Below, piece by piece: positions 49,549 to 59,838 of a DNA stretch of 64,000 bases. The translations under genes were made by a program, and so were the position numbers. Below the pieces are notes generated by a model that saw only the letters and a program-made list of their open reading frames with translations, was not told the origin of the DNA and made no database searches. Location: positions 45,937,876-46,001,875 of the forward strand of contig NW_023601433.1 in assembly GCF_014898055.3 (NCBI RefSeq). Direction: 5' to 3'. How positions within the stretch are numbered: position 1 is the stretch's first letter; each line of letters starts with the position of its first letter. Source of the DNA: Talpa occidentalis. Taxonomy: Eukaryota > Chordata > Mammalia > Eulipotyphla > Talpidae.

Positions 49549-50323
49549 CCATAAAGAGATTTGCAATATTTAAAAAAATTACTAGAATCTTTTCTCTCTG
49601 CTACCTCCCACATTCAACGTAAAGTACAAATATATTTTATTTAGTTTAATTTCCCTTAGACTATTGTTGATGTAGTATAACATTTGCTTGCTATCACACT
49701 GCAATTTCTATACCCAATGTAGCCTCATGACAGAGGTTTCCCTTTCTTAATGCACACAAGGCTCTGTCTCATAAGTAGTGTGTTCCTTCTGTCACTGACT
49801 AGGGTTAAACAACACAAGGAAAACATCAAATACACCTTTAATTCCTTCCTCCTAAAATCAATGATCAGATCAAAGTGACCTTCTCCTTACTTATTTTCCT
49901 AGACATCTGCTCCGATTCAATTTCTCTCTTCAAAGTCAAAGTAGTCTCTACTAACCCCAGCGTACATCTCTTTGTGTCCAACACCACATGTGCACTCCCC
50001 CATCTGAAGAAGGACAAGGGCTATTTGTATTCCTTCCACTTCTCTCTGAAATCCGTACTTACCAGATCTTGGTGTTGTTTCACCAAGAGATAAGAAGTTG
50101 AGGGAAAGTGAAAAGATGACATCACTCTTTCCATTTAGAGAATGAGCATTATTATATCATTTGTCAACATTTTCATGACTTACAGTAAATGAGTAATTCT
50201 CATAGTGACTCTTTACAACTATTTTCCATGTTAAGCCCCTGAGGTCTTTCAAGACCTTCCTTAATTTCGAAAAAGAGGAAAATGTGAAATTCCAAGTAAT
50301 ATTCTAAACTAGAATTTTGAAAT
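49549..50323. other. Unassigned stretch
   Basis: No supported gene or repeat; the 72-codon frame at 49875 has no recognisable domain. Confidence 0.4.
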
Positions 50324-50333
50324 AAGAAACACT

Positions 50334-50658
50334 ACTGGCTTATAGTTGCCATTGATTTTGATTTTTACTTTATTATAATTAGTCTTTTACCTGATCTCTT
50401 ATTTAGGTTTCCTAAATTCCTGCTATGAGCGAGACCATTCCGGTATTTTTCTTTCTCTTTCTGGCTTATTTCATTGAGCATGATCCCTTCCAGCTCCATC
50501 CATGTTGCTGAGACATGCTACAGGCCGGGGGAGAAGGGAGTAGGATCAACACAAGGGGAGTGGGAATTTTACGGGGATGATAACCAAGATGAAAATGCAT
50601 ATATTGTACAAAAATGAAAAATGATGTAAAAATATATATAAAATAAAATTAAAAAAAA
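50334..50658 (+). mobile_element. Twin-primed L1 insertion with inverted 5' piece
   Basis: Bases 50334 to about 50505 are the reverse complement of the ORF2 end and proximal 3' UTR (CTAAATTCCTGCTATGAGCG, CTTCCAGCTCCATCCATGTT). Bases from about 50506 are a plus-oriented distal 3' UTR (AAATGCATATATTGTACAAA) with an A tail. Flanking sequence AAGAAACACT occurs at 50324-50333 and again at 50659-50668, so the whole is one insertion event of about 325 bp. Confidence 0.85.
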
Positions 50659-50668
50659 AAGAAACACT

Positions 50669-50893
50669 GGTTCGGCTATATGATGACACAGAAATATTCA
50701 AATTGGGTTTCTTTAGGTGACAGAGAAGGAAATATTTTAGTTACAGTCTGTGGTTGATAAATTCTTGTTCTTAGCTCATAGTACATATAAACTTTTCAAA
50801 ATATTTCACATATGATCTACTAGTAAAATATTTATCAGGGATTGTGATAATGGCAACTCCTCATTTAACTGGTTTCCTATTAATATCTTGAAT
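50669..50893. other. Short unassigned stretch
   Basis: No supported feature. Confidence 0.4.
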
Positions 50894-50903
50894 TCTAAAA
50901 GCA

Positions 50904-51138
50904 GGGCCTCCCTGGTGGCCTAAGGGTTGTCATAGTGCTGTCACCACTATGGCCTGAATTCATTCCACATATGGCTCAGCAGACCTCTCCTGTCTTGCCC
51001 ACTGCTCCTCTTAGCAGTGTATTTCAGTAAATCCTCCTGTTCTGCTCCCCACTTTGTCTCTGCTGAATCATCTCACCCCTCCTCCCTGCACCACTTGCCT
51101 ACACCCCAGATTTTCTAGACAAAAATTAAAAATAAAAA
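50904..51138 (+). mobile_element. tRNA-Glu-derived SINE, type B head
   Basis: It begins GGGCCTCCCTGGTGGCCTAA with GTGCTGTCACCACTATGGCC, then a shortened box-B region (GAATTCATTCC), AGCAGTGTATTTCAGTAAAT, and a tail TTTTCTAGACAAAAATTAAA. Flanks: TCTAAAAGCA at 50894-50903 and at 51139-51148. About 20 bp after box B are missing compared with other copies. Confidence 0.92.
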
Positions 51139-51148
51139 TCTAAAAGCA

Positions 51149-51394
51149 AAGTTGAACCTATCTCTGGAAAATAAATTAACAGAAATATGCTTCTATGCAC
51201 AAAATACAGATTCTAAAATATTCTAAACATTGTCACATACATCAAGAGGAATATATTAGTATTTTTTGTCTTTTGTCTTCAAAAAGCATGTGAGAGCAGT
51301 GTATCCGCAAATGTTCTTCAGATGTTGCTATCTCAGTTTGATACTTATAAGTAATATTTTGGATTTTTTTAAAGAAGATATTTGATTATTCTTT
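51149..51394. other. Short unassigned stretch
   Basis: No supported feature. Confidence 0.4.
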
Positions 51395-51770
51395 TAAGTT
51401 ATTTTTATTGAGGTAACATTGGTTTGAATAATTGTTTGTATTTTAGAAGTACAGAATCCCCTCTTGGGGTGTTATTACCATAGTGTACTCACCACCAAAG
51501 TACACACCTTTGTGCTCATGCCCCACTTTGTACTAGATTCTTCTTCTCCCTCCCACCCTGGGTGCCTCATTTCCATAGTCAGTTCTCAAATTTAAGCTTT
51601 TACTTCAGCTTTATCTGACCCTTTATTTTCTTTATCTATATTCCATATATAAATGGAATAGAAGAGTGCAGGCAAACTGTAGCCATCTTCTTTGTTTTCT
51701 TGTGTGGTTATTTTCAGCTACATTTTCTTTTTCCATTGTGTTACTATAGTATTTTTAAATTGGATATAGA
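51395..51770 (-). mobile_element. Old L1 3' UTR fragment
   Basis: Reverse-complement 3' UTR start TTTTTATTGAGGTAACATTG followed by ACCATAGTGTACTCACCACC and a C/T-rich block. No coding part is clear. Related to 32815-33230 and 39905-40200. Confidence 0.6.
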
Positions 51771-51784
51771 ACTCTCACAGTGCA

Positions 51785-52040
51785 GTTTTTAAATTATTAT
51801 TTTATTTGATATATTTTTATATCATTTTTAATTTTTGTACAATATATGCATTTTCATCTCAGTTATAGGCCCTGTGAAATTCCCACCACCCATTCACCTG
51901 TGAACCAGCACCATGATCCCTTGTGCTCTTCCCACCCCTGTTTTTTGTTCATGGATAACTATTTCATTTTGATCTTTGTCAGAGGACAGAGGTTTGGTTC
52001 TTATGCTGCCTTCTTAGTGATGCCACCCTAGACATTATGT
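51785..52040 (-). mobile_element. L1 3' UTR fragment of the 16542 type
   Basis: Reverse complement of the same 3' end as at 16542-16722: TTTTGTACAATATATGCATT, GAAATTCCCACCACCCATTC and CCTTGTGCTCTTCCCACCCC. It extends about 80 bp further upstream (to about 52040) than the 16542 copy. No flanking duplication was found. Confidence 0.72.
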
Positions 52041-52861
52041 CACAACTAGGAGGGAAGGTTCATTTTATTGCTTGACTTTTAGATTATGTGTGGAATCACA
52101 TAAATCCTATTACCAATTACCAAAGATCTTTAAAATATCTGAGCATGGTCCTGTCATTTTCCTCATTTGTTTGTTATGTATTTTGACAGAAATGAATGTG
52201 CTACTATGGGTCAATGGTTCATTTAAGCCAACATGTAGAGGATGATATAATTGTTTTAGTGATGAAGACTTAGAGTGAAAATGTAAACAGGCAGACTGAG
52301 GTTATCCTGGAGCCCCAAACTTGCAGGCTTTTAAGGGATTCTGTCATATGCCTCATAAAGACAAAGCATACTCTTAGTTGTAAGATATTTAGTAGGAAGT
52401 TTGTGGATAGAGAGGGAAGAAAGGAAAGGTTATAGTTTCCCAATGAAACACCCAAGGTAAATCCAAACAGCGTTGCCCCAAAGCAGGACTGATAAGGCCT
52501 GCAAAATTGCCACCAGTCTAGGGTATCTTCTGGTGGGGAACCTTAGGAAAGGGGCTGTAAGGGCCAGGCAAGTATGGGACGAGAGGAACAAAATCAAAGT
52601 ACAAATCAAGGGAAAGGCTGCAATTGTCAGCCTCCCCACGTCTCTCACACAAGTCTCTTCCAAGTGTCTCTACATGTTTCAAATCCACGTGTCTCCTTCT
52701 ATGTCCCCCGAGTCCCAGATGAAAATCCAAAGCTGAGAAGCAAGTGCATCCTGCTTCACATGTCTCTCTGCTCCACTTGTTTCTCCCTCCTCCTGTGTCT
52801 CCCTAAGTTTTCCTCTCCAAGTGTTCTAAATCTTCACCTGCCACTCAGCTCCACTCCTCAC
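52041..52861. other. Unassigned stretch next to an LTR-like element
   Basis: Moderately GC-rich from 52440 onward, with frames of 60-87 codons on both strands but no recognisable protein. If the element at 52862-53452 is a 5' LTR on the minus strand, this would be where its leader and internal sequence lie. I could not identify a primer-binding site or any retroviral gene. Confidence 0.4.
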
Positions 52862-53452
52862 TGTGGGGGCAGGGAACCTGGAAATGCCCGTTATAGGGCA
52901 GCCCCGATACAAAATGGATTGCCTGACTGTGGGTCCTCACCCACGCACTTTAAAGGACTTATCAATGCTCTACTGCAGGCACACACGAAAGGTTAATAAA
53001 AGGTTTATTTACAAGGGAAGGGCAAATGAGGAAATGTACAACTCAGGGAGAAAAGTGGGAGACAAAGTTTTAAATGAGTCCTACCTGATCCGCAGATCTG
53101 GAATCCCAAATGGCACTCTGAGAGCTGGCCGCAAGCCAGGAGCCGTGAAGCCAGGAGGCCAGGAGAGAGCGAGCCCAAGGCCCACGTGTTTGGTTTTTTA
53201 TACCCAACGTGGCTGCTTAACTCCACCCTCAGGTCCCAGCCACCTTCCCTTTGGTGGTGAGGGCATTTGTCTTTCCCAATGTCTTGATGGCTTTGGTCTG
53301 GAGTGGGGGTGGGGTCCACAAAGCCTGCTTGGAATTAGCTTAGGACATCCTTTCCACCTAACACCCCTTTTAATGGAAATTCCTCTGTTACAGACACAGT
53401 CATTTGTATTTCCCTCTGAGGTCAGGGACTTCTGCATCTATTTCATTTTTTA
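52862..53452 (-). mobile_element. LTR-like element of an endogenous retrovirus
   Basis: Read on the minus strand, the order is that of a retroviral LTR: a TATA box TATAAAAAA at 53202-53194, then about 185 bp, then a polyadenylation signal AATAAA at 53009-53004, and an end CCCCCACA at 52869-52862 fitting the usual CA terminus. The region before the TATA box (to about 53398 or 53452) would be U3. Composition is richer in GC than the surroundings. Terminal TG and a target duplication could not be fixed, so the right boundary is uncertain. The 207-codon plus-strand frame across it is antisense chance coding. A class I (gammaretrovirus-like) origin is a guess. Confidence 0.58.
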
Positions 53453-54919
53453 CAATTTTGACAAATACATTTTTCATAAATGGTAGCTGCAAAGAGTTTC
53501 TTTGTGTTGTTTATAGAAATGTATGCACGCATTTAAAAACTGTCACTTAGCTGTTACACATATCTTCATCTGAGAAAAGAAAATGAATCTAAAATTAATG
53601 TACCCTGTGTCAGTTGAAAAGTAAGGGACAAAGAAGCAGCATTTAACTATTCTGATTATCATTATCTCAACAAATTACTGTTTTTCTCTAAAACAGGGTT
53701 AATAATGCCTTTACTCATACTTTAGTTATACCACTGACAACCTCCTGAACTTCCAGTTCTTGGGCTGCCCCAGGGAACCTGCCTCTTCCCAGGAGCCTGA
53801 TAAGAGTGCCAGGGGTACTTGCAGAGCCAGCCTTTCTTTGTTCCCTGACCAAGAGCTGGAGCTGTCAGTCTCTAGTTTGGGATTGCACCCATCCCCAGAG
53901 AGGGTCATTCAGCCTGGAGGCTTCCCTTTGGCATGCAAATCATGATGGTACTAGAGGCTTAGAGCTGGAACCTATTGACAGATTTTCTGTTTTATTTCCC
54001 CATAGAAGAAAAAAATTCCTTCTATTTTTATCTTGAGAATCTCCTGGGTTACAGGAAGCTCCTGGGAATATAGGAATGCTGATTTAGATTGCAACATAAA
54101 AGGACTATTTTACTCTCTACCATGTGGAAACAGACAATGACATTTTGCAAAGCATTGTATAGAACTGGTTGATTGTCTAAATCAACCTTTACAATGGACC
54201 TGCTACGTTTTCCAAGAATATCTACATAGTCTCTACAATAATGCATTTTTATCAAAACATCAATCAGAACTTACTGAGAGCTTTTCCAAATATAAACATG
54301 ATGATATTGACTCCTGTCAACAATGAGATTTGAATTTGGTAGAAGGATCTAGACTAACACCCATTAAACAAGGAACAAGCTATGCAAGAACGTCTGTAAC
54401 AGAGAAGAATGTCTAAAGAAAACACCAAATTTAATTTCTAAACCTTACAGTTCTTTAGAGTTAAGGAACCTTTTTAAATTATGCTTTCAACTAACCATAG
54501 ATTTGAAGCATCCAGAAGGGACGGAGGGGTCATAGTGATGGGCGAGGGGGGGGAAATCCTGTACTGTGAAATTATTAACAACAATGTAAAACAATAGTAC
54601 TTCATTAAAATGAATAATAACAAATGAATAAAAAAAATAAGTTCTGCTTTCTTAGCCAAGAAAAGATGTGATGTTTGTTTTTTCTAAATCATACCAAAAC
54701 ACCCAGGTGAAAAGGCAAAATGATTTGTATTTTATCTATGTTTAACTTAATATATTTTAGCAGAGTTTATAAAATTCAATGTGTATGAGGGTTAGCAATG
54801 TGGTGCACATTAGTGAAGTGATCTGGAATGGTACAATACAGGTAATGATTACTGTTGCAATCTGTAACGCCCTTACCTACCCAAAGGAAGTAATGAGAAC
54901 ACAAACCAACTGTTGGCAC
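53453..54919. other. Unassigned region
   Basis: No supported gene. The block 53740-54050 is less AT-rich and contains an octamer motif ATGCAAAT at 53934-53941, which alone proves nothing. A G-run is at 54544-54552. Confidence 0.4.
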
Positions 54920-54933
54920 ACTGTGTCATATTT

Positions 54934-55188
54934 TTTTTTTCAAAAATGCATACAAGAACTGGGGTACAGGCCAGAGGTGCAGGGGGTGAGAAGATTCACC
55001 AGAGACAGAGTGGGCAACAGAACAGGCAGACTGACTGAAATACACTGCTGAGGGAGCAGCGGGCATGACAGGAGAGGTCTGCTGTGCCATGTGGGTAGCT
55101 CCCTGGCTGGGGATTGAACTCATGCTGCAGTGGCTGCGGATAGCTTCATGGGTTGCGTCTTAACCCCTTGCGCAATCAGGGAGGCCCC
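54934..55188 (-). mobile_element. tRNA-Glu-derived SINE, type A head
   Basis: The minus strand begins GGGGCCTCCCTGATTGCGCA, has CGCAACCCATGAAGCTATCC, GAGTTCAATCCC, the shared body and the tail CTTGTATGCATTTTTGAAAA. Flanks: ACTGTGTCATATTT (54920-54933) and ACTGCATCATATTT (55189-55202), 12 of 14 matching. Confidence 0.93.
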
Positions 55189-55202
55189 ACTGCATCATAT
55201 TT

Positions 55203-56369
55203 TAAGAAAATCTGAGAACCCAAATATTTTGACATAAAGTCTCCCAATTTGTATACATCAGCAACAAATAAAAACATTTTGAAAATGTTCTATGGGCCAA
55301 GTAAAGCACATTGACAGGTTGAAGGAGTATTTAAAGGAACATTTAAAGCCCAGATTATTTAGGTGTGGAAGCTGGTATAGTGTTAAGAGATAGGAATGAA
55401 GTGGGAAGCAGGGATCAGTTTCTACCAGAGCACTCAAGCACTAGGAGAAACTATGTCCTGTATTCAACAGCAGAGAAAGATTATAAACAGGGAAAAAACA
55501 TGATCAAATTTGCATCTTCCAAGGTTCTTTCTGACTGGATATAACCTGAAGCATGGATTAAAGGGATCAAAATTTTTCTCAGGGGGATCATAGGAAGTAG
55601 TTGCATTATTTTATATATGTGTTTATATACATATATGTACATATATGATAGCATATATATCCTATGCTACATTTATGTCATTACACATAAATCTATCTAT
55701 CATCATTTATCTACCTAAATTTCTTTGGCAAGAACATTTGTAAGGTGCATGGTCAAAAAGCTCCCCCACAATTAGCATATGATAAAAACTAGAAATTTTT
55801 AGTTTCCTTTTAATATTTTTTTCTGATTCCAATTAGCTTCACTACAGAAAATTTAGAACATTCAGAAAAATCTCAGTGAAAATAATTGCAATCCATAATA
55901 CCACCTTCATTACTACCAAGTGTTCAAAGTCTGCAACACTGAATACATTCAAGACAAGAAACAGGATGGAGAACTACTGTTGATTGCAACATATGTCAAA
56001 GGAACATAAAGGTCCCTCTGAGACCCTGTAAAAGTCTGATTGGTGACAGGGACAATTTAAGAGCGCTAACTACCTATGATAACCCTATGGTTTAGAGGTT
56101 TGTACTGTCAAAATTCATATATGATCAAAAAATGGTAGACTGCTCACAGGCTGGTGATCTCTGGCACTTATGGATAATAGAAACAATCATGGATATTTCT
56201 TTAGGATACCCTAGAGTTAGTTTGGAAACCTAGCATTATTTTTCCAATGTATTATAAAATACATTTAGTGTCCAGACTGTTTAAAATTGTAATTACTCTA
56301 ATTTCCTTAAATCCTCATTAAAATGGGCTATTAGTACATGTGACTTACTGTATTTTCCCAAAGCTGTTA
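55203..56369. other. Unassigned stretch with a TA-rich repeat
   Basis: A TATATG/TATACA repeat lies at about 55610-55670. Otherwise no supported feature. Confidence 0.4.
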
Positions 56370-56705
56370 CTCATTTTACCCTGTGCTTTTGGCACTCCTC
56401 CCTGGAGAATTAAGGTCTTTGGCTCCTCTAACATTGAGTGGAATCATGATGGGGAAAAGTGATGCAGTGTGATTTCTAAGACCATTTCATTCAATGGAGA
56501 GAATTTTCATCTTCTCTTGGGACATGTGCTTTTTGTGTTTTACCTGGTGAGCACCCAGACACTGTGGAGCAGAAACAAAGTGTCTCTCTTGTTTCCTTTC
56601 TGAATTCCTGACCCACAGAATCTATTAGTATAGTAAATTGATGGTTCCTTTATGCCACTAAATTTGGGGTGGCTGTTTATACAACAGCTAAAACATTGTG
56701 TGTGT
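56370..56705 (+). mobile_element. MaLR-type (MLT1-like) LTR fragment
   Basis: The 3' half carries the signature end of old mammalian MaLR LTRs: CTGAATTCCTGACCCACAGA, then a decayed polyadenylation signal (AGTAAATTGATGG) and CCACTAAATTTGGGGTGGCT. The upstream part has TGATTTCTAAGACCATTTCA, also typical. Its 5' end is not defined. Assignment is by memory of the family. Confidence 0.55.
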
Positions 56706-57424
56706 TTAGGTGTTTCAACACCTTAAAAGGTAAAACGTAGCTCACTGTTTTTTAAACTGCATTTCCTTAACTGCCTATGAGGCTTGTTTTCATTTTTTTG
56801 CCTACCTTCCTTAGTCCTCTATGCCTGCCTGCCTGCCTGCCTCCTCTTCCCCTCCTTGCTTCTCTCCCTCCCTTCCATTTGTGTTCCTGTTGGGAATTAA
56901 TTTTCCATTAGGTAGTTATTTTTATGTGCTTTAAAGTTTCACAATGAAAGAGTTTCTTCTAGATTCTCCCTGGGACTAGTCAATGAAATTCATTTATCTC
57001 ATTAAGTACTATTTTTAAAGGAGAAGTAATAATTTTCTTGGGTCATGTGCTAAAAAGTACATGCATATAAGTAAAAGTCCATCCTCCCAGCAAACTTATG
57101 TTTAACCTTCCTAATCTAAAGCTACTACAGACTGAGGGACTCCTTAAATAAAAGAACAACATAGAATTAGGCCAACAGTTGGTATGACATTTAATATATG
57201 AAATCGCCACATTACAAATTTGCAAACACACACACATATAAAACCTAGAAAAGCAACATTTTTAAAATTTTTTAATTAAAACACTTCCCCCCCCCTTTTT
57301 TTTTTACCGTGTACATTTTGATTGCTGCTTCCTATTATATTATACTCCATTTACTCTGATCATATGGAAAGATAAATTAGGAATTCTGTTATGATTGATT
57401 AAAATGTTTCTGGTTTCTGTTTAG
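56706..57424. other. Unassigned stretch with simple repeats
   Basis: Contains a (TGCC)n tract at about 56822-56842 followed by a CT-rich patch to 56880, and a C9T12-type run at about 57287-57305. No supported gene. Confidence 0.45.
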
Positions 57425-57437
57425 AGAAATTTATTTT

Positions 57438-57557
57438 GGGCCTACCCTGGTGGCGCAGTGGTTGAGAGCTGGGTTGCGAGGCTGCCCGCAGCCTCTGCAG
57501 CGCCAGTGTGATCCCCAGCCACCAGCGAGGGTCCCACAAAAAAAAAAAAGAAAAAAA
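57438..57557 (+). mobile_element. Head-only SINE copy with poly(A)
   Basis: Only the tRNA-like head is present: GGGCCTACCCTGGTGGCGCA with a good box A core TGGCGCAGTGG (57451-57461), a degraded box B (AGTGTGATCCC, 57504-57514), ending at CCAGCGAGGGTCCCAC, after which an A-rich tail begins at once. The duplication AGAAATTTATTT (57425-57436), found again as AGAAAAATTTATTT (57558-57571), shows it was inserted in this form. Head is the same variant as the copy at 49261. Confidence 0.9.
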
Positions 57558-57571
57558 AGAAAAATTTATTT

Positions 57572-59214
57572 CAGCTTCACTTCTTATTCATAGTAATGTA
57601 AAATAAATGTTTAAGATTGCTGTCAAATTAGAGAAAAACTATAAATTCCACTTAATCTACGTGCTTGCTGTTAGGTTTGGAAGACAACTTCTGCTACATA
57701 CATTTCAAACCTGTTTCCTCTACATATGACATACCTTAGGGATATGTACCACTATCCCTACTGGACTTGTAACATTTCACATTTATCTTTGCACCTTTTT
57801 ATTACATTGTCAAGTGAATTAGCAGAGTAGGACATAAGATTATTCCTAGAACTCTTCTATACCATGAGAGCTAGTAGTAACATTATATGCAACAGTAACT
57901 GTGAATCATGTACACATATCACTAAATCCAAATTTAAATGTATCTCCAATTCAACTTCTCCTTAGATCCCAGGTGCTCCCGGTTACTTCAGCAGAGCTTG
58001 ATATAGGGAAAGTGTGATGGGAAGGATGGTAGAATGACTTTATCAACAGCAGTTAAAGTATATATTTTTTGGGGGTAGACCTCTCCTATCTATAGTCTAT
58101 GTTCTAATTCTGATTCTATTAAAAGAGTCTATCCTTTGTTAAATATGCAACCTAAAGCAAGTAAGGTAATCTCTATTTCCATTGGTTTACTTTCACTACC
58201 CATTTCATAAACTGCTGTGATAAATAATTTAATGGATATAAAATGCTTAAAAACAGTGCCAGACATAGAGTTATAGTTTCAAAAATGGTCTGTGTTTTTG
58301 TCATGTTAAACATTGTATTTCATTTGTCAGGGATATTAAAGTAGCCAATAGACTTTTCTATAAAAAATGTTTTACATTTAGCTATGAATGCAAGAGGAAA
58401 TAACAACTCAAGCACAAGTATCTAAAATAAAAGGAAAGTCAAAAAGCAAAGAAAATATCTTGAAATTTGTACTCACAGAATAGGACCTAAGGTTCAAATA
58501 TAATTTTAACTTGTTTCCTCACTACTGAAGACAAAACACCTCATATGTCTTCCTCTCTCTCCCTCCTGCTCCCCCTTCTTCTTTCTTTTCTTGAAAATAT
58601 ATAGAATAGTTAGAAAAGCAAATTTAGAAATTCAACCAATGCTGGCTAGATTTCATAGCTAATGAAATTTTTCCAAGTGGCATATACATATTCAAGCATC
58701 ATTTGAACTGCAGGGTTCTATTTGAGCAGGCATGAATATTTTCACATGCCATTCTACTTTGAACTTTCACTAACCTGTGTTTATTCAACAGTTGGCCAAG
58801 ACTTGTGATAGGATCAAATAGCATCCTGGCGAGAGAAGAACACATTTTTGGCAGGGAACCTGTCAGGTAGCCCTCTGCTCTGGTAAACAAATGGATGAGC
58901 CAGTGTTGGTTGGAAAGGTATTGAACTACATATAAAAAGCCACAGAAGAGAAACAGAGGGGCCAATGAAAGCAGCAGAACTCAAACAGTCTTGGTGTCAG
59001 AAAGATCTATAACAAATTATGACTAAGACCCTACAAGCACAATTAAAATAGTCATAATCTATTCATGTGTATTTTAAATTTCAGAATATTTTTTGGAACA
59101 AAAGATGGTAAATAATAAAGAATGTATCTTTTAAATAAAAACTAGTATTTCCAAAATGGCATATTTATTTCCTTTTATTGAAATCTCCTTTGGGGTGTGT
59201 GTGTGTGTTTGTGA
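57572..59214. other. Unassigned region
   Basis: No supported gene, RNA or recognised repeat; frames are below 90 codons with no signatures. Confidence 0.4.
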
Positions 59215-59505
59215 TGACTGGATTAACATATGATATATATGTATATATGTATATTTGCACACACTATGGTATACTACTCAGCTATAGAAAAAGATGAACT
59301 CTTGCCATTGGTGACAACATGGATGAAACTGGAAGGTAAGACGCTAAGCAAAAATAGGTCAGAAGGAGAAAGATAAATACTGGATGATTTCACACATATG
59401 TGTAATATAAAGAAACAAAATAAAGAGTCAGGCAAAACTAAACCAAAACAGACTTTTACCCAATGTAGCTGATACTGAATAAGCAAATTGATTGTTAACA
59501 CAAAT
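59215..59505 (+). mobile_element. Older L1 3' end
   Basis: ORF2 terminal block on the plus strand: TATGGTATACTACTCAGCTA, GACAACATGGATGAAACTGG, then TACTGGATGATTTCACACAT and a short 3' UTR with ACTAAACCAAAACAGA. The 3' end fades near 59505 without a clear A tail. A TATATG repeat lies at its left edge. Confidence 0.82.
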
Positions 59506-59560
59506 ATCCACACACACTATTGTACCAGCTGTCCAGAGCAGACTAAAATGTTCCAAAATT

Positions 59561-59824
59561 TTTTAAAAGAATTTGTTTATTTATAGAAGAGCTGGGGTAT
59601 AGGTCAGAGGTGTGGGAGGGTGAGGGGATTCACCAGAGACAGAGCAGGGAGCAGAACAGGCAGACAATTGAAAGCACTGCTGAGGGGAGCAGCGGGCGAG
59701 GCAGGAGAGGTCTGCTGCGCCATATGGGTATCTCCCTGGCTGCCTGGGAATCGAACCCACACTGCAGAGGCTGTGGACAGCTTCACGGTGCTGCGCTCAA
59801 CTGGCTGCACCACCGGGGAGACCC
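59561..59824 (-). mobile_element. tRNA-Glu-derived SINE, type A head
   Basis: The minus strand begins GGGTCTCCCCGGTGGTGCAG, then GCGCAGCACCGTGAAGCTGT, GGTTCGATTCCC (box B), the shared body with a deletion around the GTCTGCC block, and the tail TCTATAAATAAACAAATTCT. Flanks: AATGTTCCAAAATT (59547-59560) and AATGTTCCAAATTT (59825-59838), 13 of 14 matching. Confidence 0.94.
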
Positions 59825-59838
59825 AATGTTCCAAATTT

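Noticed and set aside
52400..52861. Retroviral leader or gene next to the LTR-like element
   Set aside because: No primer-binding site and no recognisable retroviral protein segment could be seen.
52863..53486. 207-codon plus-strand frame, the longest in the window
   Set aside because: It lies antisense to an LTR-like element, shows no domain or hydrophobic pattern, and has no supporting splice or promoter context.
57438..57514. Functional tRNA-Glu gene
   Set aside because: The sequence has box A and a degraded box B but no proper cloverleaf; it has SINE-specific flanks, an A tail and a target duplication.
292..59824. Cetacean or ruminant tRNA-Glu SINE (CHR type)
   Set aside because: Only the first 30 or so bases of the head are alike; the body and AATAAATCTTT tail differ.
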